This document shows, in pieces, positions 20,944 to 30,999 of a stretch of DNA of 64,000 nt. The position numbers were made by a program, and so were the translations under genes. How positions within the stretch are numbered: position 1 is the stretch's first letter; the number at the start of each line of letters is the position of its first letter. The notes beneath the pieces are model-generated. The model was given only the letters and a program-made list of their open reading frames with translations, had not been told where the DNA came from and made no database searches. The stretch is from Gordionus sp. m RMFG-2023 (taxonomy: Eukaryota > Nematomorpha > Gordioida > Chordodea > Parachordodidae): NCBI RefSeq assembly GCF_954871325.1, contig NC_088775.1:61667561-61731560 (forward strand), read 5' to 3'.

Positions 20944-23615
20944 TAGTGTTGTTAAACGGCTAAGCCGAGTCGACTTAGCTGCGACTCGAGCCTAGTTTCT
21001 AGTCGAAAAAACGAATTTGACTCGAGTCGACTAAATGAGCAGCATTGGTCGGCTCGCTTAGTCGGCTCGTGTATTTGACTTGTTGGGTCTGCTCAATTTT
21101 TTTTATTTTTTTATAAAATCTGGTAAATTGCTAAATTTTGGGAAACTGATTAATGTGAACAAAACTATAATAAGAATATATGTTGTTTTTAAAGTTTTTC
21201 GAATTTTTTTGGCATAAATGGGCTAAAATAAGTATTGCTAACATGTTTAAATAAAATTTTAGTGAAGATGTACCCTAGATAAGTGACAATTGTCATAAGC
21301 TTTGTTTTTAAAGTTTTTCGAATTTTTTTGACGTAAATGGGCTAAAATAAGCATTGCTAACATGTTTAAATAAAAATTTAGTGAAGATGTACCCTAGATA
21401 AGTGACAATTGTCATAATCGTTGTTTTTAAAGTTTTTCGAATTTTTTTGACGTAAATGGGCTAAAATAAGCATTGCTAACATGTTTAAATAAAATTTTAG
21501 TGAAGATGTACCCTAGACAAGTGACAATTGTCATAATCGTTGTTTTTAAAGTTATTCGAATTTTTTTGAAGTAAATGGGCTAAAATAAGCATTGCTAATA
21601 TGTTTAAATAAAAATTTAATGAAGATGTACCCTAGATATTTGACAATTGACATAATCGTTGTTTTTAAAGTTTTTCAAATAAGCATTGCTAACATGTTTA
21701 AATAAAAATTTAGTGAAGATGTACCTTAGATAAGTGACAATTGTCATAATCGTTGTTTTTAAAGTTTTTCGAATTTTTTTGACGTAAATGGGCTAAAATA
21801 TGCATTGCTAACATGTTTAAATAAAATTTTAGTGAAGATGTAGCCTAGATAAGTGACAATTGTCATAATCGTTGTTTTTAAAGTTTCTCGAATTTTTTTG
21901 ACGTAAATGGGCTAAAATAAGCATTGCTAACATGTTTAAATAAAATTTTAGTGAAGATGTAGCCTAGATACATGGTCTCCCATTCAAAATAAGAAAATTT
22001 TTTTTTTTAATTTTATGCCAATTTTTCTTAAACTTTTATTTATTTTAGTTATTCCTTTTTAATTTATTTCTAAAATTTTGCGATTTCTTTACATTTTTTT
22101 TCTTACTGTATCTTTTCAAACCTTTTGCGATTTTCTTTACTTTTATTTTTCTTACTATATCTTCTCTCAATTTATTTTTCTTCAATTTACAAATTTAGGT
22201 CCATTTTTTTAACAATTTACGTTTTTTTTCATCATACATACAGATATAATATTCTTTTTATGATTTATACAATTTCTTGTTGGGACTGTGATGATTGTAC
22301 AACTGAATATAAATAACTCGAATTAAAATCCATGGAAATATACTTAAAAAAAATTAATTTTATTTAGTCTGTCTTCCCTATTGTTTTAAATAATAAAAAT
22401 TTTCTGATGCGTTTTTAAAATAAGAATTTAAAAATGATTATTTTTTATTAATTTAAATATTGTTTGGTAAGGTAAACCAAACGATTAATATATAATTTAG
22501 CAATTGTAATTATATTGTCTGCCAAAAACTTTAAATATAATTTTAAAAATAATTATGAAAAATGAGAAGAAAAAATAGATAAATTCTCAAAAAAATGACC
22601 AGATTGAAAAGGTTAAAAATGTATGCAAAAGATTAAAATGTATAAATCATAAAAAGATAATTATATCTGTATGTATGATGAAAAAAAACGTAAATTGTTA
22701 AAAAAAATGGACCTAAATTTATAAATTGAGAGAAGATATAGTAAGAAAAATAAAAGTAAAGAAAATCGCACAAGGTTAGAAATAAATTGAGAAAAGATAC
22801 AGTAAGAAAAAAAACGTAAAGAAATCGGAAAAATTTAGAAATAAATTAAAAAAAGAATTAAAATAAATAAAAATTTAAGAAAAATTGACAAAAAATTAAA
22901 AAAATATTATGATTTTCTTATTTTGAATGGGAAACCCTGTATCTAGGGTACATCTTCACTAAAATTTTATTTATACATGTTAGCAATGCTTATTTTAGCC
23001 CATTTACGTCAAAAATATTCGAAAAACTTTAAAAACAACGATTATGACAATTGTCACTTTTCTACTGTACATCTTTCACTAAATTTTATTTAAACATTTT
23101 AGCAATACTTATTTTAGCCCATTGATGCCAAAAAATTTCGAAAAACTTTAAAAACAACGATTATGACAATTGTCACTTTTCTACTGTACATCTTCACTAA
23201 ATTTTATTTAAACATGCTAGCAATGCTTATTTTAGCCCATTTACGTCAAAAAAATTCGAAAAACTTTAAAAACAACGATTATGACAATTGTCACTTATCT
23301 AGGGTACATCTTCACTAAAATTTTATTTAAACATGTCAGCAATACATATTTTAGCCCATTTATGCCAAAAAAATACGAAAAACTAAAACATATTCTTATT
23401 ATAATTTTGTTCACATTAATCATTTTCCCAAAATTTAGCAATTTACCAGATTTTATAAAAAAAACAAAAAAATTGAGCAGACCCAACGAGTCGAATACAC
23501 GCGCCGACTAATTGAGTCGGCTCATTCGGCTCCTTGATCGGCTTGAGTCGGAGCCGTTTCTTACGACTACGACTCGAGTCGGAAGTCGTAAGAACTCGAC
23601 TTTTTAACAACACTA
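20944..23615. mobile_element. Foldback element (2,672 bp) with hAT-like termini and mirrored arrays
   Basis: Starts TAGTGTTGTTAAACGGCTAA and ends TTTTTAACAACACTA, both next to SAGTCGACTC-type repeats (GAGTCGACTTAGC; GAGTCGGCTCATTCGGCTC). Inside, five to seven ~118-bp GTGACAATTGTCAT units run forward (about 21,180-21,970) and about three run in reverse (about 22,930-23,400), so the whole element can fold back on itself. A nested palindromic segment occupies the centre. No transposase frame. Flanking 8-mers agree at only about five places (GTATA). Confidence 0.75.
21970..22948. mobile_element. Palindromic segment nested in the foldback element
   Basis: Starts CATGGTCTCCCATTCAAAAT and ends ATTTTGAATGGGAAACCCTG, inverted copies of one another. 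Its two halves (about 22,010-22,330 and 22,600-22,920) are inverted repeats with TTACTATATCTTCTCTC-like and TTTTTTCATCATACATAC motifs. It interrupts the last GTGACAATTGTCAT unit of the forward array, so it looks like a separate small inserted element. Confidence 0.55.
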
Positions 23616-23688
23616 GTATATTGTATGTTTACAATAAGAAACCATATATACTTTTACAAAATCGTTTATCTATTACAATTTATTGTAT

Positions 23689-24132
23689 AGTGATCTGCAT
23701 CGGGTCTAATTTTTCAAACTCGGCCCGGCCCGAAATTTGTTTAAAAAGTTTTTCCGGCCCGACCCGAAATTTGTTTTAAAAAGTTTTGCCGGCCCGGTCT
23801 TAAACCCGAATTTTTTTTAAAAAAAATTTACTGACCCGGTCCGAATTTATTTAAATATAGAAATTAATTTTTATAATTACTCAAAATAAAAGACCTGATG
23901 TTATATGTCGTTTAGTTTCTATAAATAAAATCAAATATTTTTATTTTACATAAAAAATTCAATATAAAATTGGTAAATTTAGATATATTTAAAAAAATTT
24001 CCAAGGTCAGACCCGGCCCGAATTTTTTTTAAAAAATATTAGGCCCGACCCGTACCCGATTATTTAAAATAGAATTAGGCCCGAGCCCGGCACGAAGCCC
24101 GTTCATACCGGGTTTACCTTTGCAGATCTTTA
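23689..24132. mobile_element. GGCCCGG-rich hAT-type MITE (444 bp)
   Basis: AGTGATCTGCATCGGG at the left and TTTGCAGATCTTTA at the right, with CGGCCCGGCCCGAA blocks inside each end and an AT-rich centre like 7616-7983. The flanks TATTGTAT and TATTGTAG match at 7 of 8. The intact LTR at 19.2 kb shows the corresponding unoccupied site (AAATTGTAGC). Confidence 0.75.
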
Positions 24133-24329
24133 TATTGTAGCTTAAAACCAAATACAATTTATATTTATATTAATACATAGAAACATTAATTGCTTGTACA
24201 GAATGGATTTGCAAATTCAAAATATATCAGGAAGTTCATCCTCAAGTTATAATTCTCAAGATGAAAAATTGAAATATAAATAAACAATAAAGAGGAAAAT
24301 ATATTAGGTAAGTTATAATAAAAGTTGGA

Positions 24330-25188
24330 AATAAAAATATGAATGGTTAAAGCAGCATTCAGGGTCTACTGTAAAATGTAGCTTATGTGTATCACGCTTT
24401 TCAATAAGCCATAGTGAAGAGTATGATATAATCAAACTTATGAAATCTAACAAACATAATCTGGCAAATGAACAATACTTCCATATCATACTTAACCAAA
24501 TATTCTAAGAATGAAACCTTGTCTGTTATCGCTGAAACAACATTTATATATCATTCCATAAAACATTCTCATATCTATATGTCGGCTGATTTTTCAAGCA
24601 AGCTATTTTACACACTTTTTCCTGTCTCTAAAATTGCATCAATATTTTCATGTGGCAGAACAAAAGGCTCTAAAATAATATAAAATATTTTGGCAGAAAA
24701 AACAAAGGCAAATATTATAAAAGATCTAAAAAACAATCAGCCGTTTTCAATACTAACGGATGCATCGAATAAAGGTAATATAAAACATTTCCCTATACTT
24801 AGATACTTCAACAAAAAAGAATGAAATAAGTGTTAAATTACTTAAATTTTTTTCATCTGACTGTTTGCTAGAAAATTTAAAAATAGCTGGACTCGATATT
24901 GCTAATGTAAAGACCTATTGTGCAGATGACGCATCTGTAAACTTTAGGGAAAACCAAAGTATTTTGACGGAATTGATATATGACATTCTTCACAATTCGT
25001 TTAAAAAAGCCATAATTTTTCTCAAATATGATATTGAGAGTATAATAATTAAATGCTATAATGAATTTAGCAACTTGACAAAAAGAGTTACAATTTTAAA
25101 AGAATTGATAGAATGGCAATTTAGAATGGTCAGAATTAATTCGCCACCTTCCAACTCGCTGGTGTACATCAATGGATTAAAATAATTT
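24330..25188 (+). pseudogene. hAT transposase relic, truncated
   Basis: Plus-strand remains begin with a zinc-finger-like segment (WLKQHSGSTVKCSLCVSRFS then ISHSEE ... HNLAN), followed by transposase-core pieces such as ENLKIAGLDIANVKTYCADD and NFRENQSILTEL. The spacing resembles hAT proteins that carry a divergent BED-like finger. Frames change several times between 24,430 and 24,840. Near 25,190 it is cut by the GGGC-type end of another element, so the C-terminal dimerisation domain is absent. No TIR or TSD could be assigned. Confidence 0.55.
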
Positions 25189-25189
25189 T

Positions 25190-25312
25190 TATATAATGGG
25201 CGGACGGGTAAAGAATTTTAGACTCATGGGCGGGCGGGTTAAATTTTTTAAAAAATATAGGACGGGCGGACTTGTGAGCTAAAAACCAGCCCATTGCAGA
25301 TATCAATCTAGG
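25190..25312. mobile_element. End fragment of the AGAGGTCTGCA hAT family
   Basis: ATGGGCGGACGGGTAAAGAA, GGGCGGGCGGGTTAAA and GCTAAAAACCAGCCCATTGC followed by AGATATC form a terminus like that at 5268 but reversed and decayed. Confidence 0.55.
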
Positions 25313-25839
25313 AGCTAATCAAAAGATCTATTCATCATGAGTACAAGATGGGCTAATCTGGGCTCGGGAATATTTTAATCAACATAAAATAATAATATGG
25401 GTATCAAATAAAATGTGTTTTAATTATATCTTGACAGTAAATCTTAGATAAAAGGTAATTTTATTATATTTTGATTGAAATCTATTCAAAGTGAAAAAAT
25501 ATCGTGTAATGAGATAATATATCATTTTTTTGTTTATTTATAATAAATTTAGATAGAAAAACTAAACAGAAGGATATATAAGATATGTTCCAATTCGTAG
25601 AAACTATGCCGAGACATTAGATGAATTATTTGGCGAAAATGCTTAACAATGTTTATTAACTTTTGTTATAGATTTTGAACGAGAGAAATTTTTTTGTTAA
25701 TATTGATACAATTAAACTAATGCTTCAAGTTAAAATGATAATCTTGACAAATATTTTCAAAGTTTTTATTATATTTAGTTCAAATAAAAATTATTTACCA
25801 AGTGTAAAGAAGCAGCAAAACGCAATGGCGTTTTCTGGG
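25313..25839. other. AT-rich stretch without a recognised gene
   Basis: Nothing supported by motif or frame. Confidence 0.4.
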
Positions 25840-25967
25840 GTTAGATAAAAAAAATAATTTTAATCGCGTCGAGCTAGGGCTTAAAAATACCAAAAAAATA
25901 GGATTCACGACTTGAGTTAGTCGACTACAGACTCTGAGGTAGGTGAACTCGGCCTTTTAACAACACT
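25840..25967. mobile_element. Orphan right end of the GTTGTTAAA foldback family
   Basis: GTTAGTCGACTACAGACTCT followed by GGTGAACTCGGCC and TTTTAACAACACTGG matches the right terminus of the 41.4-50.6 kb element and the TIR of the 20.9-23.6 kb element. No left partner was found nearby. Confidence 0.55.
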
Positions 25968-26328
25968 GGAATGATCAATTATTTTGTAGGAATACATCAT
26001 TATTTCTGAAATATTGGGATTATTATGCTTCGTTTGTCTATCAGATGAGAACACTTGACAAAGATTTTGCTGATCATATCCTTCATTACTGCTAATAGTT
26101 GATTATCATTACTTAATTCAAGTTTATTTAATCATTTTATACAAAGGGCCACAAGCAGTAGATCATGGCACGCTAGATATGCTTCGGCTAATTTATCATA
26201 TAATATATTTTTAAAAACTGCGTATAATATAATGAAAAAAGTTTTCAATAACTAGAAAATTTATAGGAACAAATGATAACCATTTCGTATGTACCTTCTT
26301 AACAAGATTTGTTTATTCTAATATATAT
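25968..26328. other. Spacer between elements
   Basis: No gene or terminal motif recognised. Confidence 0.4.
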
Positions 26329-26336
26329 CTCTGTAA

Positions 26337-28822
26337 TAGGCCTATTCAAAAAAAATTCGAATATTCGATTCGAATAATTACGAATACGAATAATAAATTA
26401 TTTGTTTTATCCGAATACGAATTATTCGAATAAAACGAATTATTCGTAATATTTAATAAATTGCTTTTTTTAAAAATAAATCTAACATTTGTCATTTCTA
26501 TTTGATAACCTGCCAATCTGACAGGTGATGTGTTTATAAAAAGACTAGCAAAAATTTTAATTTCCCGTATTTTTTCAAAATTAATTATATTAAAAATTAC
26601 ACAAACCAAAAGTATATAAAAATATATACAAAAACCAAAGCTATATAAAAATATATTATATCTTTATAATAAAATATTGTTAGCTAGCCTAATTATGTTA
26701 GAAAAGAATGATTCGGATGAAATAGTTATGGTTGATGTTGACAAAATTTCTTCACAAAAAAGAGCGATTATATGGGATCAATATCAACTCAATGGTGAAA
26801 AGGCTGCTTGCAATCATTGCAAGAGCATTATTAAATGCAAAGGCAAAACAACATCGCCTCTTATTAATCATTATAATAGGTTTCATTCACATCTCTGTAA
26901 AAACAGTAATAAAATTGACAATCACCTTTTTCTTTATCTAAAAAAATTAATTATAAAGATAACTTACTAAAATTATTTATTAATAATAATTTATCTTTTA
27001 AAATTGTTAATTCACCTGATTTTAAAAATTTTATAAATGATCTTGATTCTTCTATAAAATCAATATGCTCCAATACTCTTAAATTGCATATGTATAATAC
27101 ATTTGCAGAAAAAGAACAGTTGGTAAAGGATATAATATCCAAAAATAAAAGTCAGATTAATTTTTCATCTGATATTTGAACTAGCCCAACTCAGGTTCCT
27201 TTTTTAGGGTTAACAGCCCATTTTATTGATGATAATTTTAAAATAAATAACATAATTTTGGATGTTGCTCCAATAAATGAACAACATTCAGGTGAAAACA
27301 TATTTAAAGCCTTTATTAAAATAATTAAAAATTATAATTTGGAGAATAAAAATTTTTATATAACTCTAGATAATGCTACTATTAATAAAACATTTATTGA
27401 TATATTTTCTTTAAAATATCCATCAATAAAAATAGGGCACATTCGATGCTTTGCTCATGTTATTAATTTAATATCCAAAGAAATTTTAAAAATTTTAAAT
27501 CCATCAATTTTATAACTACGAAACATTATTAGGATGATACGTAATTCTCCTAAAAAATTAAATTTATTAAAAATTATATGTAGTTCACTACATCCTCCTA
27601 AAAATTTTTTAAAACCCAAATTGGATTGTGAAATAAGGTGGAATAGCACCTACCAAATGATTGAAAGGGCCTTATTGTTAAAGCCTGTTATAAAAAAAAT
27701 TAGTTGATTAAGTTATAACTAATATTATAATTCTTCAAGAAAAACAATTATCAGAGGTAAACTAAAATTTATAAATAGGTAATTAATACTTTATTAACAT
27801 AACATACAGGAATGGGACGATCTTGTAAAAATTAAATATATCCTATTGCCTTTGTATGAGTCTACAAATATGGTTTGTGGGGAAAATTATCCTACTTATA
27901 ATTTGGTACCCTATTATATTCTAATTCTTGAACACTTAAAAAATGAGAAACCTTGTTTCCATAAAACCTCTAACAATGATTTCAAAGTGGCATGTGATAA
28001 ATGCTATTACAATTTAACTGCAGATGATGCAATAATAGCTACAATATTGGATCCCAGGCTCAAAATAGAATATTTTAAATCAATATCTCTTGATTATGAT
28101 ATTGATATATCCAGGTTAACAGATAAGTTTAAAAAGATTTACAGCAGATATACAGGTATTTAATTTACCTCCATTTAAATACATATCATTTTATTTTATA
28201 AGCTGCTGATAATTACAACTACCAAAATAAGGATGAAAGTCAACAAAACAGGCTTGACATTGTTTTTACACAAAATTATGTTCAACTATGTGAAATCGAT
28301 TTTTACCTGAGTGAACCAAGATCAAAGAGTGATACTGATCCATTAATGTGGTGGAAGATAAATGCACATAGGATCCCCATACTCTCAAAAATGGCAAGAG
28401 ATTATTTATCTATACAAGTAACATCAACTGCGTGTGAAAGACTTTTCTCAGTTGGCACAAATTTGTTGTCAAAAAACCGCATGTCATAAAGAAGAAAATA
28501 TAAGAAAAACCCTTTGCCTTAAAATTATAAATTAAATGAATAATATAATATTTTAATTTTGTTTATAACTTGATTATATTTATTTGTCATCGGATTATTA
28601 TAATTTTTTCTGTTTGAAATCAAATTTGCAATAAAAAAATTTGTCAATATATTTGAGTTTGATTTATTTTATTAAGAAAATTCATTTCAATTATTCGAAT
28701 CGAATACAAATAGTAGATTTTATTATTCGTACGAATTCAAATAGTAAATTATTCGATTCGTTTAAACGAATCGAATACGAATAATGCACTATTCGATTCG
28801 AATACGTTTTTAAATAGGCCTA
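26337..28822 (+). mobile_element. hAT transposon (2,486 bp) with perfect TSD
   Basis: Left end TAGGCCTATTCAAAAAAAAT and right end TTTTTAAATAGGCCTA. Both ends are followed inward by arrays of ATTCGAATCGAATACGAATA motifs. CTCTGTAA flanks both sides (26,329-26,336 and 28,823-28,830). It encodes a BED-finger hAT transposase. A related element of the same TAGGCCTA family forms the body of the large palindrome at 41-57 kb. Confidence 0.9.
26695..28495 (+). pseudogene. hAT transposase of the TAGGCCTA family, several breaks
   Basis: Starts MLEKNDSDEIVMVDVDK, then a BED zinc finger (W-DQYQ, CNHCKS, then HYNRFHSH) in the first ~90 residues. The core follows: PFLGLTAHFIDDNFKINNI, a DNATINKTFIDIF segment and IRCFAHVINLISKEILKIL. 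After an intron-like gap near 27,755-27,808 come [13 protein letters not shown] and, at the end, MWWKINAHRIPILSKMARD plus TSTACERLFSVGTNLLSKN, the hAT dimerisation signature. Stops or frame changes occur about five times: after the finger, near 27,178, near 27,514, near 27,704, and in the last codons. It is recognisable end to end but not translatable as it stands. The TBP-intron copy at 52-53.8 kb is a close relative. Confidence 0.8.
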
Positions 28823-28830
28823 CTCTGTAA

Positions 28831-29150
28831 TAATCTTTTTTGATCTTTACTTTGTTTGTTAATATGTTAAATATATTTGTAGCAATTCATAGTTATTGAT
28901 TATTTGGACTTTTTAGCTTCAGTTACAGCCTGCTGGTAAAAATAATTTGTTAATTTATTTAGATTCCATCATTATGCGTTAAATTCTACAAAAATTAACA
29001 TTGGCATTATCACATTAGCCATCAAATTTCCGAAATTTGATAAAATATGAAAAAGATTTTTAACTAATATTATATATTATATAAAAATAAATTTAAATTT
29101 TTTAAAATTGACATCTTATAAAATTTTATGATTTTTGCGGATTTTAAACA
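28831..29150. other. AT-rich spacer
   Basis: No gene or terminal motif recognised. Confidence 0.4.
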
Positions 29151-29154
29151 TTTA

Positions 29155-29350
29155 GAGAGAAATTTAGTCTCGTCTTTCCGCCAGAATTAGATTAACTCAG
29201 CTGGAAGTATGGCAGGTCTATGAGGGATGTATAATAGGGGAGATTTTTATTATTACAATAATATTTACGAGAACAGTCAAATTTCCGAAGGGGAATTTTC
29301 CCTTGGCTCTCCTCATGGTTAGGCCCATGGACAGCACAACATAATAATCA
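29155..29350 (+). ncRNA. GC-richer island with a tRNA-like A box; possible SINE or RNA relic
   Basis: TTAACTCAGCTGGAAGTATG at about 29,187 resembles the A box of a tRNA promoter (TRGCNNAGYNGG), and CAGTCAAATTTCC about 85 bases later is a poor B-box match. A GGGGAATTTTCCC palindrome follows at about 29,299. Base composition is less AT-rich than all its surroundings. No tRNA cloverleaf could be folded by eye. It could be a SINE head, a decayed small RNA gene or chance. Confidence 0.2.
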
Positions 29351-29657
29351 AGTTTCTTACAAGCCATTTTAGATATAAGACTGCCTGGGAATTTGGTTTG
29401 GGTATAAAGAACTTTTTAAAAAGAAGTCAAATCTTTTTAAAAATTTCCCATGTTAATGTTGGTTGTAAAGTTTTGAATCTTTATAGCTATATCATAATTT
29501 ACAAAACATAATATATTAAAATTTAGATTTAGATTTAATAGGTATGAAAAGGTCTCATTTGGATCATTATCATCTGCAATAACCTTTTTTTAGCAACAAT
29601 TACAGTAAAATTTGTCAGAATTTACGGAAATTATTTTATTATTTTTTACCTTATAAT
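29351..29657. other. AT-rich spacer
   Basis: No gene or terminal motif recognised. Confidence 0.4.
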
Positions 29658-29665
29658 GGTAAAAT

Positions 29666-30465
29666 CAGAGACCTGCAGAAATAACATTTGCACGGCCCGG
29701 CCCGTCCCGGGTTTAAAAATTTTAGGCTAGGCCCGGCTTTAAAATTATATTCGACCTGGTATATACAAAAAATTCACCTATTCGGTATTTTATCATATTT
29801 TTCGGCGAGTATTATAATTTAACAAGCAATCATATTAGCTAATGTTGTTAAACGGCTCGTTTTAAGCAAAAATATTGACTAAGCCTCGAAATTTCGATAC
29901 TATATGTCTAGACCTTTGCTCCTTCCAAGAACAAAATTTTCAGGCTTACGTAATATTTTTATGGATAAGATACTGTGTTAGCCGTTTTTAAAAATCGGCT
30001 CAAAACGAGCCGTTTAACAACACTACATTCTTACATATTTTTATTATTATTATTCTAAACAGATATTTAGTATATTATAAATTGATACTATAAAAAATTT
30101 GTGTAAATAATATTTTGAGAATATACTATATTAATTGTATTTATAAAAAAATAAAACTGATATTTTAATTAATAAAAAATATAACATATATTATATTATA
30201 ATGTATTTATTACCTATTATCCTTTGCGTATTTATTCCATGGCAGGAAAATGATTTATATTATGTAATAGATACTAAGAGTGTTAGCTAGTGTTAACTTT
30301 CACCCAATATTATATTAATCATAACTATATATAATCATTATAACCATATCTAATTGACGAATATAATAATTCATGTTGTATTAATTTTTTAAAAAAATTT
30401 TAAGGCCCGACCAGGATATTTAAAAAAAAAAATTTTCAGGGCCAGGCCGGGCCTGCAGGTCTCTG
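29666..30465. mobile_element. hAT-type MITE (800 bp) with perfect inverted ends and TSD
   Basis: Ends CAGAGACCTGCAG and CTGCAGGTCTCTG are exact inverted repeats. GGTAAAAT flanks both sides (29,658-29,665 and 30,466-30,473). Subterminal GGCCCGGCCCGTCCCGGG-type blocks are present as in the 368-bp MITE family. No coding capacity. A 190-bp element is nested at 29,837-30,027. Confidence 0.85.
29837..30027. mobile_element. Mini-element (about 190 bp) of the GTTGTTAAA family, nested
   Basis: TAATGTTGTTAAACGGCTCG at the left and CGAGCCGTTTAACAACACTA at the right are inverted repeats of about 23 bp. It lies within the 800-bp MITE. The terminal bases match the foldback elements and the hAT at 13.4 kb, so it is the smallest member of that family here. 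A clean TSD was not found. Confidence 0.65.
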
Positions 30466-30473
30466 GGTAAAAT

Positions 30474-30739
30474 ATTTAGATTTAAGCAGATGCAACATTA
30501 TCCATTTTAAAAATGGGCAAAATTATTGAAATTTCTGATTAATTGAATTCTAATGATGTCAAAATAATTATGATGTTGACCAATTATTAGAATAAAAATG
30601 TATAAATTTTTTATAATAAATTGATATTAATAAATGGCGGCGTTCTCGGCGTGACTAAAAAATTTAAAGATTTATTTTTAAATATTCAAAAAATATAACA
30701 AATTTTGAGTTTATAATACAATACAAATAATTAAAATAT
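30474..30739. other. TBP downstream flank
   Basis: AT-rich, no gene recognised. Confidence 0.4.
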
Positions 30740-30745
30740 TTTATT
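30740..30745 (-). promoter_or_regulatory. Candidate TBP polyadenylation signal
   Basis: AATAAA on the minus strand, 83 bases beyond the TBP stop codon; the position is suitable for a 3'-end signal, but such hexamers are common by chance in AT-rich DNA. Confidence 0.4.
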
Positions 30746-30827
30746 ATAGTAGTTTGGTTAACATTTTTGATAAATAACTAATATAACAAAAAAATATATA
30801 TAATTTATAAAATCGAAATTTCATCTT

Positions 30828-30999
30828 TCAACATTTTCTAAACCCTTTAAGAATCGGATATATATTTTCGAAAGCCTGATATATTTCGGCCCTAACTTTC
30901 GCTCCGGTTAAAACAATCTTCCCTGAGACAAATATAAGCAAAACAATCCGAGGCTTAACCATTCTATAAATTAAACCTGGAAACAATTCCGGCTCGTAA
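30828..30999 (-). CDS. TBP: TBP exon 6, C-terminus
   Basis: 172 nt after the acceptor AATATTAAG. The leading T completes Ser of QFSSYEPELF. It encodes [40 protein letters not shown] and [16 protein letters not shown], then TGA. It holds the repeat-2 stirrup and the final helix, and matches the animal family almost residue for residue. Confidence 0.96.

Larger units (their letters stand above)
19180..24185 (-). mobile_element. Second gypsy-type LTR fossil, one LTR hit twice
   Basis: The left LTR is about 19,180-19,325. The right LTR is in pieces at about 20,917-20,943, 23,616-23,688 and 24,133-24,185; shared blocks include ACAAAATCGTTTATCTAT and AACCAAATACAATTTATATT. On the minus strand, gag-like sequence (about 20,240-20,850) and an integrase region (about 19,450-20,090, with WERIHVDLIGPVSGKYW) can be read; reverse transcriptase was not seen. 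A TGGCGACGA motif lies at about 20,905-20,915 beside the right LTR. Broken in several places. Two later insertions, at 20,944-23,615 and 23,689-24,132, split the right LTR. Confidence 0.7.

Noticed and set aside
22125-22316. Hydrophobic plus-strand frame with a Cys pair near the end
   Set aside because: Lies in the T-rich half of a palindromic insert; its composition explains the hydrophobicity.
23295-23511. Overlapping open frames on both strands at the right array of the foldback element
   Set aside because: They are translations of the tandem-repeat unit and terminus; no protein motif.
29180-29345. U1 snRNA relic (CGAAGG, TTTTCCC and a GGCCCATGG...GCAC order reminiscent of stem-loop II)
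   Set aside because: Spacing is wrong and the 5' splice-site-recognition segment is not at the start; kept only as an unassigned island.
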